Below are positions 30,401 through 38,257 of a stretch of 64,000 nucleotides of DNA, piece by piece; position 1 is the first letter of the stretch; every line of letters starts with the position of its first letter. Below the pieces are notes generated by a model. It did not search any database, was not told the origin of the DNA, and saw only the letters and a list, made by a program, of their open reading frames with translations. The stretch is taken from NCBI GenBank assembly GCA_964542915.1, contig CAZIVP010000001.1, positions 186,001 through 250,000 on the forward strand, in the 5' to 3' direction. The translations under genes and the position numbers were made by a program. Source of the stretch: CAZIVP01 sp964542915. Its GTDB lineage: Bacteria > Calditrichota > Calditrichia > Calditrichales > Calditrichaceae.

Positions 30401-33400
30401 AATCAGCAGCGAGGACACAAATTCAGGTCAGACCGTCGATGCTCAATCCGATCAACCGGGTTATTTCCTGATCGAAGAACCGGCCGATGCTCAATGGGTT
30501 GAGACAACGCCTTCTTCCTGGCCGGTTGATACGACCAGCTTTCAATTCAGGGTGAAAATCAAAAACGACGGCGAAGCAACAATCCGTCTGGATACATCAT
30601 TAACTTCGTTGCAAATCAAACCACTGGATTCCAATACCAGTCTTTATTCCATTCCGTTGGCCGACACCAGTAATCTTATCGTTGCCTCACAACCGGACAC
30701 GACGGAGCTGGTTTTCCGTGAGAGCACCCTGCCGATCCCGGAGGGGGAATACCGGCTGCAAGTTGATCTGCAGGGAACGACGAACGACAGTGTTTATGAG
30801 GAGATGCTGGATGCGGGTAATTTGGTGTTCGGCGAAGGCATTATTTCCATAACATCCATAAAACTTGAAGGGCCCGATCCCTACGAAGCGGTACAGGGGC
30901 AGGATTCGGTTGTTGTATTGATGAAGGTTTCGAATACACAGCAACCGCGGGAAATCGATTCTACTCTTACGAAATTAATTTATTACGGACCGGGCAAAAG
31001 CGGTTCGCGCGATGTATATGTGGAAAATTTAACACGTCTGGATACGCTCACCATACTCAAAAAAGAAGATAATAATCAGTTGAAGTTCCGTTTCGACCTC
31101 AGTGAGAATTTCCCGTTGGATAATCCCACCGAAATCTATGGACAAATTGGTCTGGATAACGGCACCTTTGTCGAAGAATCGAATGTGTTTGATGAAATGT
31201 TCGTACGCACCATCGGAGAAGCGAAAATCGTTAACAATAGTTTTGCACCCGATTCGGTAATACGTAGCGAAACCGTCCGCTTTACAACGGATTTTTATAA
31301 TACGGGTTCTTCGGATATTACACTTCTGTCCTCCGAATCTTATGTGTCCATCGACGGTCTAACGATCGATAATATTTATCTCAATTCGCCGTACGGTATT
31401 GAGGGTATGGATACTACCCGCGTGAGTTTTGAAACCGTTCAATTGCCGGATACACTGCAGAATGGCAACTATAATGTTACGTTTCATATGGTAGGGCGTC
31501 AGATCAGCGGTTCGCTTGTAACGAATGATACAACACTTAATAACGCATTGAGCGTGATCGCCCCGGCTGAACTTATTTTTAGCGCCATCGATATTCCGGC
31601 AACGATCGTAAGGCAAGCCCAGCAGGATGTGACCGTGCAATACTCCCTGCAAAATATCGGCCAGTCCGCCGCCATGATATCCGATATCGATTATCGTTTC
31701 TTTAAAGAAGAGACTGACGTTTCGAACGGCTGGTTCTTACAGCGCAGTCCCTCCATAACCGATACCATTAAGGGAGGCGAAACGCTGCAGTTTACAAAAC
31801 AATTTGAGATTTCAAACAACGCCGTAACGGGATTTCACCGTCCGCGGCCTGAAGTTACTTACAGCGATATCCGACGCCCATCCAATTCCCTGCAGACCGA
31901 TTCGGTGGTCGTCGGGGATTCGGTACGCGTTATTCAGCCTGCTTTTCTCAGGATTGACTCACTGGTTGCCATACGCGATGTCCTGGCGCCCAATGCGCCA
32001 AAAGTAAATCTCGGCAATAATTTCAGGCTCGGCCTGTTCTTGCAAAATACGGGCGAAGATACGATACAATCGGCGAGGGTAAGGCTCTACCGGAATAATA
32101 ATGCGCTTGAACCTCTATTTCAGATTACCAACATCCCACCCGATACGGGCAAGGTATTTTATATCGTACAAAATGTAAATACAATGGGCACGGCACGTTT
32201 CAAAGCGGTCATTGAATCGGCCGAGGACAAAACCGGTAAATCCGTCGACCTTGGCCAGCCGGTGGACAACGTGGAAGATGTTATTGTACAGCAAGCCACG
32301 AGCCTCAGCCTTGATGTAAATATTACCCAGCCGGAAGGCGCCCGCGACGGCGTGGTTTCCATTGGTCAGACATTCCGGGTCGAAGCAAAAATTTTACGCA
32401 GCGGTAATTCACCCTTTACGCCGGGCACTCTTATTCTGCGTCTTCCGGATAATTATGGCTTTGAAGGAGAAACGGCCGATTCGGTGCGAACCTTTACCGC
32501 CGATACATCTGCCGTGCATTGGCAGGTTTCGCCCTCCGACTTAACAGACGGCGCCGGATTTGATAGCCTGCGTGTTGTGTTTAAAGAGATTCCCACGGAT
32601 TCCAACAGTCTGGATGCGGTTGCAATATCAAAAGAATCGACGCCTGTCGAGGCGCGTGTGGAACCATCGGGCGCCATAAGCAGCACGCTCAAGATTGAGG
32701 AGCCCGCGGGAGCTCTGAATGATACGCTATCAACCCGGCAGCCTTTTTCCATTCGTACCGTTGTGGAGTTCAATCCATCGGTAGCCGAAGGCAACCGAAG
32801 AGCAACAGTTGTATTACCGCCCGGCTTTGCGGTACAAGACAGTTCTTACAGAAATCTGAAAAGCGGCGTTGCAGCCGATACCATATATTGGCGACTGGTA
32901 GCGCCGGATGAGGCCGGCGATGATGCCGACAGTATTTATGTTGGCATTACGGCGCAGGATGCCAATAGCGGAAAACCTTTATCGGCCCAATCCGAGCCTT
33001 ACCGTGTTCATGTTGTGAAAGCGGCTGATCTTATTATGATTGCAAGCGTAAAAGAGCCCGAAGGCACTAAAGATCGCACGGTATCAACGCATCAGGAAGT
33101 GGTGCTGGAAACGCGGGTGGTGAACGCCGGCGAAGCCCATTATGACAACCAGGGTCGTATTCGCTTAATCGCAAGCGACGGTGTCCGATTTAAGCGAACC
33201 GACGCTGCACAAGCTGTGATTGAAGGATTCTCAAATGTACCCCATCTTGATACGCTGTTGATGCCCGCCACGGCGACGAATGCTAATTTTGCCGCGACGT
33301 TTGAGCAACTGCCAAGCGATGAAAATTCCGGATTACCCGTCAACGTGCGCCGGGATTCAGTGAATATTGCACTTCAAATCGTTGAACGGGCCGATCTTTT

Positions 33401-36227
33401 TGTTAAATTCCTGAGAACTACGGCCATTGAAGATACACTGGTAAGGGCGACGGAACAGACGTTTAATGTGGCCGCTTATGTTAAAAACAGAGGCGTTGCA
33501 ACGGTTGATACCTCACGATGGTTGGCGCTTGATCTCAATGACAGTGCGTTACAATTAAACGATGACGTTGCACGCAAAGCGTTTGATGTGGGAGATACGG
33601 TAAGTTGGAGTGTAAAGGCGCCGCAAAATCAAATACGCGAGCGCATCTATGTTCGTTTTGACAGCAATCCCATAGATGTAAACGAAGGCCTCAGCGCCAT
33701 ACGGAATGTCGCCTCCGAGGCTGATACCATTTATCTCAATTACAAACAAATCGATAATATCGAACTGCAGACCGCTTATGCCGGCGTTTCCGGAGACAGC
33801 CTGATCGTTTCCAGCGAGCAGGATTCCATTCAGTTGCGTTCCGATGTGTTCTATGATCCGCAAATTGATTCGGCGCGTTCCGTCACATTGACGCTGCCTG
33901 AAGGGGGCGGTTATGCCAGCCTGGATACGACGTTAACCAAAACATTGAAGCAGCAGAGTAATACCAATATTAACTGGTTGATCCGTGCTCCCGGTTCACC
34001 CGGCGACTGGCTACCCGTTGTTATACGAGCCTCGGGAGAAAGCAAATCGATCCCCGGATTGACGCGTCAAATCGTCCGGGATACGCTTTATATTAAAACC
34101 GTGGAACGCGCCCGCTTGTCATTAAATGTGGCGATCGTGGAGCCGGCCGGGGCAACCGATGATTCGTTATCGTACGGACAGGCCTTTAAATTGCGCGGAA
34201 TTGTCTCCAACGCCGATGAACCCGATATTGCCGAGGCCGTGGGACAAGGTTTGGCAGAGATTAACACCGACGCCGTGTTCGAGTTAATTGATACGCTTGG
34301 TTTCTCGGCGGATAACCAACGGACATTTACGACCGGCGAACCTTTTTACTGGTGGGTTCGGGTAAGGAATCAATCGAATTTTTCAACGTTGAATAAACCG
34401 ACCAGACCATCCGAATTGTTACAAAGATCGAATAATCGAACCAAATCGAAAAGACCGACGCATAACACGGATGTAAACAAGATTATTCGCGAGAAAATCA
34501 AATCGCTGAATACAACACAACGAAAAGATAACGGCGACGGCGTTACGGTAGAATTATTATCATGGCCCAACGATGAGAACACCGGTAAACAGGCCTTTTT
34601 ACAGAATCGTTCTTTCAGGAAGCAGGTTTATCTCCAGGAGAAAGCCGGTATTACCATGCAAACGCTGCAATTGCCGGATACCTTATCCACCGCTCAAAAC
34701 ATTACCATGCAAATCCGGTCTCAGATAAAAGGCAATTTGATTAATCCCACGGCAATCGTTCAGTGGCCCGAAGGCATCAATCCAGAGCCTCAGGAATTTG
34801 CTCTCGATCAAAATGGTCGTGCGAGCATCCAGTTTGAGGTCCCGGATGATTATAGCGGTCTTGCGGAAGATACGTTGTTTATCTATTTGAGCGGCGTGGA
34901 TGCCAATACCGGTTTTAGTATCGATAATGGCGATTTGGTACAGCGTGTGCTCGCCATCGAAAAAAGACCGGTACTGGCGCTGGGCGTTCGTTTGACAGCG
35001 CCGCCCAGTCTCGTGGAAAGCGGTATTGCTTATCAGGGCCAGGAGGTTTTAATTAATGTAAAACCGGTGTATTCCGGCGATTCTTCGCCCATCCCGTATG
35101 CGTCTCTGGCCGGAGAGGGTAGCATCACAATCGATGAAAAATTGTTTGATCGCGGCTTTACATTACCCGCCGGTGAAACGCGAACGAAAGCCTTTAATAC
35201 AGTCGATCAGGAATTACAATGGCGTATCAAAGCTCCGCAAAAAGAATTGACGGCCGGTATTAAAATCCAATTTGAACAATTGCCACATGATCGAAACAGC
35301 GGTTTAAACGTGCTTGTCGACAAGGATTCCGGAAGCGTTTCCCTGCCGGTGCGCATCCGTGAAAAAGCCATTACCGTTAAATTATTGCGCAATCTTTTAC
35401 AGGAGCAACCGGAAGCAACCAATCGTGAAATTATGGCATTCAGCGTATCGAACCAGCCATTCGATGATTCACTGAACGTCGCGGGTTTGCAGTTAGCGCT
35501 CTATTCATCCGTCGGAGAGATTGGCGAGCAGACGTTACTTAATTCGGCTGCCATTAATAACATGCTGCAGAGTATATCGGTATCGCGCTGGCATGGCGGT
35601 CGCGCCCTAGCCAAAGAGAGCGAACATGCACAGGGCGAACCGTTCATTAATTATGATGTTACCGACAGCACACTGAATCCGTTACAATTGAATTTTAGCG
35701 AAGAAGGAATCATTGCACCCGGAGAAAATGATACGCTGATGGTTACGGCGGCTTTAAAAGACAAAGCGGTGAGCCGCGGCTTCCGTTCCGTTCTGAGAAA
35801 TGTTTATGCATACGATTTTGATGCCCAAAACCCGCTGACCATCATCGACACAAGCGGAACCGAAATCGAGGAAAGCGTTAACTTTCAAGGCGATGCCCAG
35901 ACCATCTTCTCCGATAATCCAGAAAAAGATTTTGGTAACTTCCCGAATCCCTTCGGACGCACCCATCCGGTTACCAATATCCGTTTTTCGCTCAAACAGC
36001 CTTCGGATGTGCAAATACGCATTTTTACACTGGTGGGTGAATTGGTTTGGACCTGGCAAAGAGAAAATCTTGGAACGGGCGTGTATGAAAGCCTGGCGCG
36101 CTGGGATGGCCGTAATGATAAGGGCGAGCAGGTGCTCAACGGCGTTTATATCTGCACCATTGATATTAAGCCCGGGGACGGGTCTTCTTCCCAGCGCTAT
36201 ATAACCAAAATAGCATTTATAAAGTGA
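21435..36227 (+). CDS. Giant Ig-like repeat surface protein with T9SS-like C-terminal sorting domain
   Basis: A 4930-residue exported protein occupying 14.8 kb. A signal peptide (IWFGFLFLFSLAFA) is followed by a nidogen-like beta domain (about 30-230; IAPFWDD, SSNGWLSF). Invasin/Big_1-type Ig-like domains follow to about residue 1700, including a nearly identical tandem pair (about 394-795). CARDB-like modules (about 1700-3500) recur with V-x-N-x-G patterns, then longer DUF11-like modules lead to the end. Residues about 4830-4930 form a FlgD-like/T9SS type A sorting domain (NFPNPF, then ARWDGRNDKGEQVLNGVY). Asp, Ser and Thr are abundant; I found only two Cys. It is probably a cell-surface fibre or adhesin; ligand unknown. 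GGAG lies eight bases before the first ATG; an ATG at 21462 is an alternative. Confidence 0.88.
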   Translation: MRFKNLRISMKNKRIWFGFLFLFSLAFAEQGGNDSFGYMWTNSQLSPSVEYDWIDAKSGSQIMGPAFNNSISGVQTLPFSFSYYGNEYTSFYVSSNGWLSFNSPVSSEPTNDTIPSTTGPSTMIAPFWDDLESTTGNDGGIYYKVVGEAPNRKAVVEWDIRNGANTSSAHFQAVLYEHSNLIKFQYDLTDGTYDGGSSATIGIKNDSNTGITYAYNEAGAVSASLAILFHNKSIQGNATASITPNATQAGTYENFDYRLFDVGPGNPNGLGKVDQIRIANPFTNIPTVTEIKINNYSAYIRNAQDKPTQVGYATWYYDDAADSLVIQTSYFDVIDSMVVSFNQTMPQQTSTGNTFGSNYDAILDSTAEHSAQDGGYTVDVTAGDVAYYQFNPAGDQTIRAGDTLDYQITAYDQYDNAVVNSDTVIISSEGSGTAQIIPNDTLVFNNSSTLSFSVSDTVDNDFTVRVQKKNASSVRDESGTIQIQGASADHFVIISSQDSIRVGNERLLRVGLEDEYGNRLSDSTVTFTRVQGNGYFSDNDQANITAVTDGGGVAEALYTASDSTGFGEDRIEVSFNTVTDSITLPLKAGAVSYYAFSPPGDQTIRAGDTLDYQITAYDQYDNAVVNSDTVIISSEGSGTAQIIPNDTLVFNNSSTLSFSVSDTVDNDFTVRVQKKNASSVRDESGTIQIQGASADHFVIISSQDSIRVGNERLLRVGLEDEYGNRLSDSTVTFTRVQGNGYFSDNDQANITAVTDGGGVAEALYTASDSTGFGEDRIEVSFNTVTDSITLPLKAGPVSYYTFSPQGEQNMVAGDSLTYTLTGRDQYGNPVKNNDTVNLSASGSSTAVFIPASPTFNNSNSLNFQVTDTQTGSFNIVAEKTTDASVNGRSDLITVNPAALDYVLVRSESNNGGFEFGDSTITTDDVTYFYSAGYDRYGNFIADEPVDWSSTGRLEAVSATGSKFGFNPSVSEVNGRIVADHSNASVSDDSTGLITVNDGALAELRMQLSPQAGGVVLNDTTINADQFLEVFSVGYDADGNYIGRITSNWDSSGVVDNVTPTNPTDSVHFEAVEKGTGNLKAEADADPAVSTRSGLITVEAGAITEIIIRDEPNGNGQEIGNRSITAGQTLNLYAAGYDNDRNFNSNTNVDWHTSSGLAGLGDSVNTYVTTLSPSQVGSGFVYTENSSGWQDDSTGTITVQEGSLASIRIQTEPGADGTELTSRQGKAGSSDTLYAAGYDSEGNYLGLQAVRWSWEGDSIGYFKNSTSDTSENEFFYRIVNKAQFKITKNNLTDYSGIIETTPGDAASLASSPTDTVSAVVGGQVSDSLLVRVSDAYGNRVPDIQVQWLTPSAEGSLAPATDLTDENGVSRSKWTVKNTIGLDSAYAVVNAIPDTAWYFANVLNEAADSMAYVSGDGQTDTVNTDLNQPFVVQVLDSLGNPVQGISITFSVDSADAYPEGGGDFTIYTVSDLTDSEGKAQTRFKLGSKVGTYKVCAHNSQLLNSPVIFTAEAVPDAPDTIIVHSGNEQQGTVGQQLGQPLTVKIVDAYDNPRENIGVQWAATADGSVTAANDSSYTNAEGLASTNWILRTQAGDDTLYARSSGLSQAVFTADADADAAENVIAYSGNNETNVAGGNQTIKAQATDQYNNVVSETNVRFLPVSRVSDQSSETNRSGIAKTVYTLPKNQDSSLAKAYIEGKTDTAYFNIYGLRYGKNSLQPKAVNPGDTTTFYVDITNPGTEEVQLEANNTTFSFSDENILISTTLDSPSVLTAGESTATLKFAPVVIDSALEGGNYTPDIQLQGSADDSSLAGVLSTSPAELSVEPLQIVLIDVQDPADKNVKRGGALDRIMMRVRNSGNYTIDVEAAELTFNPNEGFTQSAEGGNPGQIGADGIADFYFSVDVPQSANSGDIVVDGYISGVLLTSGDPVRDADADQTDTFTIMPNAELSYVNFSPQTVSRNQLTIFETEISNSGRFDVIAQSDSTRLVFGDSVFYLNAKQTIAADGNSILTFSRDNVDLPANARYAGTLYIKGTENNQPFRDTLYTADGGDSLWVQQTANLNLLSLILSDTTVRRGESDDTLSVVLRNEGQAVAVISDDDSVQIFYDARYVITSMQGFPYSIPGGATDTLRYGVETSENAPLGADTFRVEVGYYDENSEVDYQERDNSVYDRWEIIGAGRINITSVQSQYDSVSTGQDSILVVTRLINSGENTVRVDSVKLNISKGQYDPATLHKSSVKTLQPAESDTFRFFVSVDESSNSGTASLNARAYGVDTYDSRFIEDQQSDTTDSWIVQKAVDIVTIDNQPGVVSSGQPSTPTATIDNNGEARLIIDKENSRIQALGNPSFSRKLVSPDVIEGRSNNVLLTFEADDIEYNSGRYTLELHLEGTENKQPYTQDISVPNDLIIQSPANIVIDSVSADANNISRGADTVATVVVSNTGEATLILDSLMLKPYPDYTSIQPSLPMYLSGDDEQSFQINFTVPGDAQLGTVTLDARAVGRDSNYVEAEFDSTLEDDGATVSDQWDVHTAADLEVTAMTSTEDVVNLGQNNIPVEITFQNNGSAPAQVTSLMLEEAIGLYKHRYPPIPFTVNGNSDTTVVDTLDVLDNSATGDDTLYTVFDYRDRFSNKTKSKQSNTFLDWTIIKGESPVEIISVQTEPERVSQGQRAIEMQIRLKNKGDVSATVNDIELLFTGGVQNYTRTAASPALPYDLAPGLEQIFSIDVDVQPDAQTGPDTLFASIDVTESAGGTNYSVTDSTINDRWTVQQRPDISIDSVRVSPDLASTGQQGLRATVYVRNTAASYRADARIDSVQLLMRKGGAEENDQFNINRESTPSLPLTLGPASSNRFEFELDVQPSTDSGDYEVDASVAAVDVNDGEDRSVTGSSAPDQLAVQTVANLVVNQPWIVPDTVSVGQTHGRVYVEFENRGQASAAINSTQLIFDQPSLNFNEMLINRTTPFTIAGQSKDTLIYGMEIPETFTDTLTVGVDAKISSEDTNSGQTVDAQSDQPGYFLIEEPADAQWVETTPSSWPVDTTSFQFRVKIKNDGEATIRLDTSLTSLQIKPLDSNTSLYSIPLADTSNLIVASQPDTTELVFRESTLPIPEGEYRLQVDLQGTTNDSVYEEMLDAGNLVFGEGIISITSIKLEGPDPYEAVQGQDSVVVLMKVSNTQQPREIDSTLTKLIYYGPGKSGSRDVYVENLTRLDTLTILKKEDNNQLKFRFDLSENFPLDNPTEIYGQIGLDNGTFVEESNVFDEMFVRTIGEAKIVNNSFAPDSVIRSETVRFTTDFYNTGSSDITLLSSESYVSIDGLTIDNIYLNSPYGIEGMDTTRVSFETVQLPDTLQNGNYNVTFHMVGRQISGSLVTNDTTLNNALSVIAPAELIFSAIDIPATIVRQAQQDVTVQYSLQNIGQSAAMISDIDYRFFKEETDVSNGWFLQRSPSITDTIKGGETLQFTKQFEISNNAVTGFHRPRPEVTYSDIRRPSNSLQTDSVVVGDSVRVIQPAFLRIDSLVAIRDVLAPNAPKVNLGNNFRLGLFLQNTGEDTIQSARVRLYRNNNALEPLFQITNIPPDTGKVFYIVQNVNTMGTARFKAVIESAEDKTGKSVDLGQPVDNVEDVIVQQATSLSLDVNITQPEGARDGVVSIGQTFRVEAKILRSGNSPFTPGTLILRLPDNYGFEGETADSVRTFTADTSAVHWQVSPSDLTDGAGFDSLRVVFKEIPTDSNSLDAVAISKESTPVEARVEPSGAISSTLKIEEPAGALNDTLSTRQPFSIRTVVEFNPSVAEGNRRATVVLPPGFAVQDSSYRNLKSGVAADTIYWRLVAPDEAGDDADSIYVGITAQDANSGKPLSAQSEPYRVHVVKAADLIMIASVKEPEGTKDRTVSTHQEVVLETRVVNAGEAHYDNQGRIRLIASDGVRFKRTDAAQAVIEGFSNVPHLDTLLMPATATNANFAATFEQLPSDENSGLPVNVRRDSVNIALQIVERADLFVKFLRTTAIEDTLVRATEQTFNVAAYVKNRGVATVDTSRWLALDLNDSALQLNDDVARKAFDVGDTVSWSVKAPQNQIRERIYVRFDSNPIDVNEGLSAIRNVASEADTIYLNYKQIDNIELQTAYAGVSGDSLIVSSEQDSIQLRSDVFYDPQIDSARSVTLTLPEGGGYASLDTTLTKTLKQQSNTNINWLIRAPGSPGDWLPVVIRASGESKSIPGLTRQIVRDTLYIKTVERARLSLNVAIVEPAGATDDSLSYGQAFKLRGIVSNADEPDIAEAVGQGLAEINTDAVFELIDTLGFSADNQRTFTTGEPFYWWVRVRNQSNFSTLNKPTRPSELLQRSNNRTKSKRPTHNTDVNKIIREKIKSLNTTQRKDNGDGVTVELLSWPNDENTGKQAFLQNRSFRKQVYLQEKAGITMQTLQLPDTLSTAQNITMQIRSQIKGNLINPTAIVQWPEGINPEPQEFALDQNGRASIQFEVPDDYSGLAEDTLFIYLSGVDANTGFSIDNGDLVQRVLAIEKRPVLALGVRLTAPPSLVESGIAYQGQEVLINVKPVYSGDSSPIPYASLAGEGSITIDEKLFDRGFTLPAGETRTKAFNTVDQELQWRIKAPQKELTAGIKIQFEQLPHDRNSGLNVLVDKDSGSVSLPVRIREKAITVKLLRNLLQEQPEATNREIMAFSVSNQPFDDSLNVAGLQLALYSSVGEIGEQTLLNSAAINNMLQSISVSRWHGGRALAKESEHAQGEPFINYDVTDSTLNPLQLNFSEEGIIAPGENDTLMVTAALKDKAVSRGFRSVLRNVYAYDFDAQNPLTIIDTSGTEIEESVNFQGDAQTIFSDNPEKDFGNFPNPFGRTHPVTNIRFSLKQPSDVQIRIFTLVGELVWTWQRENLGTGVYESLARWDGRNDKGEQVLNGVYICTIDIKPGDGSSSQRYITKIAFIK
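22614..23818 (+). repeat. Near-identical 618-base tandem duplication inside the giant gene
   Basis: Copy 1 (22614-23200) and copy 2 (23232-23818) align at a constant offset of 618 bases, exactly 206 codons. By direct reading they differ at only two positions, 22640/23258 and 22646/23264, both synonymous C-to-T differences near the 5' edge; the next 554 bases look identical. The 31 bases between copies are related to the bases just before copy 1 but diverged. All other Ig-like units in this gene are clearly divergent, so this is a recent duplication or recently converted pair. It keeps the reading frame. Confidence 0.95.
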
Positions 36228-36238
36228 GTGAATGCGAT

Positions 36239-38236
36239 ATGAAAAAAAAGAATAAAGGTTCGATAAATATCCAATACCGTACCTGCCGTCCCAATGGCGG
36301 GACATCTTTACAATCGGGCTTTGGCCGGAACGTTCAGTTAATGGCGCCGGCTATGATCCTGTTAATCTTGTTGCTATTACCCTTCCATGCAATGGCTCAG
36401 GAAGGCGAAGGCGGTACGGAAAGTAACATGAACATGGGTTTCGGGGCCCGTGCGCTCGGATTGGGGCGCGCCTATACCGCATTGGCTGAAGATCCTACCG
36501 CCGTGTTCTGGAATTCGGCCGGATTGGAATATGTATACCAACAGAGCGTAACATTTTTCCATACAACGCTATTCGAAGGCACAAGTTACGATTTTCTGGG
36601 TTACGCCTATCCCACATTAAATTTGGGAACCTTTGGTTTGGGTATTGGAAGAATTGGCGTCGGGGGCATCACTCAGAGGGATTATCTCGGTAATGACATC
36701 GGCAATTTTTCCTGGGACGAATACCATGGATTTTTTTCCTACGCCAAAAAATTGCCGTGGGATGTTACAACCGGCTTGACCGTGCGCGTTATCCGGCGCG
36801 GTTGGTATAATCTCGCCGATGAAGGCGAATTGAACGATGTGGGCGTGGGCATGGATTTAGGGATGCTTTACCGACCGGATATGTTTCAAAATACTTTATT
36901 GAAAAACTGGAGCCTGGGTATTAATGTACGGAATTTGTTTGCACCGCAGGTAAAAGAGGGTGTGGTTATCGATGAGTTTCCACTCTCCATTCGATTCGGT
37001 TTACTGAGAAAAATCGCTGCCTTTGGAGAAGGCAATCGTATCAATCTGCTTGCCGATATGGATTATTCCGAAAAACGAAGTATGCGGCTTAATATGGGAG
37101 CGGAATATAAATTCAGACAGATGGGGAATTTACGCGTCGGCTATAACGGCAACAGTGTGACCTTCGGCGCAGGCGCAAGTTATAGCATTTTTCAAATAGA
37201 CTACGCTTTCGGACAGACGGGCTATTCCGATATTTTCCCGGCTATGCACCGATTTTCCCTTTCTCTGAATTTCGGCCTCACCCGGGTTGAAATGCGTGAA
37301 ATCGTGGAACGCAAAAGAAAAGCTGAAGAAGAACGTATTATTGCCGAAATCAGAGAAGAGGATCGCCAGCGGTTTATTGAAAAACACATGGAAGCAGGCG
37401 ATGAATATTTACAAAATGACCAATATCTGGATGCAATCGTGGAATATCAGCAGGTTATAGGCGAAGATCCCTTTAACAGCCAGGCGCAGGCCATGCTGGA
37501 TTCGGCCGAAACGTTGTTACAGGCCAGCCTGGATCAGGAACAACAAGTTGCGGTTCAGCGTGCTTTGGATACGGCGCGCGCCCAGCGTAACCGTGAATTT
37601 ATCGATGAACGTTTCGAGAAGGGCCGCATGTTTCTAGACAAAAACCAGTTTACGGAAGCCTTGATCCAATTTAACATGGCGTTAGAGCGGGATCCGGATA
37701 ATACGACCATCCAAAATGCAATCAGAACGACGCAACGTAGGATCGAAGAAGAAACCGATCGCCTCATTGGTCAGGCCAGGCAGGAATTTCAAAATCAGAA
37801 CTATGCAGAGGCATTGCGCTTGCTTGCCAATGCCCGCGTTGTGGGCGGGGAAAATGAGGAGATCCAGGCCGAAATTGCCGCGCTCACCGAGCGCATCAAG
37901 CTTACGGAAAACATACAAAGCGGTTTAAAGTATTACGATGTGGGGCAATACGAACAAGCGTTGGAAGTATTCGAAAAAGCGCTCGAAATTGATCCGGATA
38001 ATTCGCTTGCAAGGCAATACTACGAGCGTAGCAGGATTGAAACGGCGGATCAGGATAGCGCTATGGACCGCGCCACCGAGCGACGTTATTTGGAGGGCGT
38101 GGATAAATTCCTCGCCGGCAAATACCGGGAAGCCATCCAAATTTGGGAGAAAATTTTGGATGAATATCCCTATAATAAAAAAGTGCTAAAAGCCGTTGAA
38201 GGCGCGCGTGAACGGTTAAAGAAAACCAATGAATAA
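36239..38236 (+). CDS. PorV/PorQ-like outer-membrane barrel fused to TPR repeats
   Basis: A 665-residue outer-membrane protein. After a basic N-terminus, a hydrophobic signal (MILLILLLLPFHAMAQ) leads into a UPF0164/PorV-like barrel: MGFGARALGLGRAYTALAEDPTAVFWNSAGL is the family's opening pattern, here cited by its GFGARALGLGRA and WNSAGL parts. The barrel runs to about residue 345, then a charged helix (VERKRKAEEERIIAEI) and five or so TPRs (about 365-660). PorV links T9SS cargo to the attachment complex; placed 11 bases after a T9SS-tagged giant gene, it is probably its export or anchoring partner. ATG 36239 gives the usual lysine-rich start; a GTG at 36224 overlaps the previous stop. Confidence 0.83.
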   Translation: MKKKNKGSINIQYRTCRPNGGTSLQSGFGRNVQLMAPAMILLILLLLPFHAMAQEGEGGTESNMNMGFGARALGLGRAYTALAEDPTAVFWNSAGLEYVYQQSVTFFHTTLFEGTSYDFLGYAYPTLNLGTFGLGIGRIGVGGITQRDYLGNDIGNFSWDEYHGFFSYAKKLPWDVTTGLTVRVIRRGWYNLADEGELNDVGVGMDLGMLYRPDMFQNTLLKNWSLGINVRNLFAPQVKEGVVIDEFPLSIRFGLLRKIAAFGEGNRINLLADMDYSEKRSMRLNMGAEYKFRQMGNLRVGYNGNSVTFGAGASYSIFQIDYAFGQTGYSDIFPAMHRFSLSLNFGLTRVEMREIVERKRKAEEERIIAEIREEDRQRFIEKHMEAGDEYLQNDQYLDAIVEYQQVIGEDPFNSQAQAMLDSAETLLQASLDQEQQVAVQRALDTARAQRNREFIDERFEKGRMFLDKNQFTEALIQFNMALERDPDNTTIQNAIRTTQRRIEEETDRLIGQARQEFQNQNYAEALRLLANARVVGGENEEIQAEIAALTERIKLTENIQSGLKYYDVGQYEQALEVFEKALEIDPDNSLARQYYERSRIETADQDSAMDRATERRYLEGVDKFLAGKYREAIQIWEKILDEYPYNKKVLKAVEGARERLKKTNE

Positions 38237-38257
38237 TAAACGGGATTCGTATAGAGT

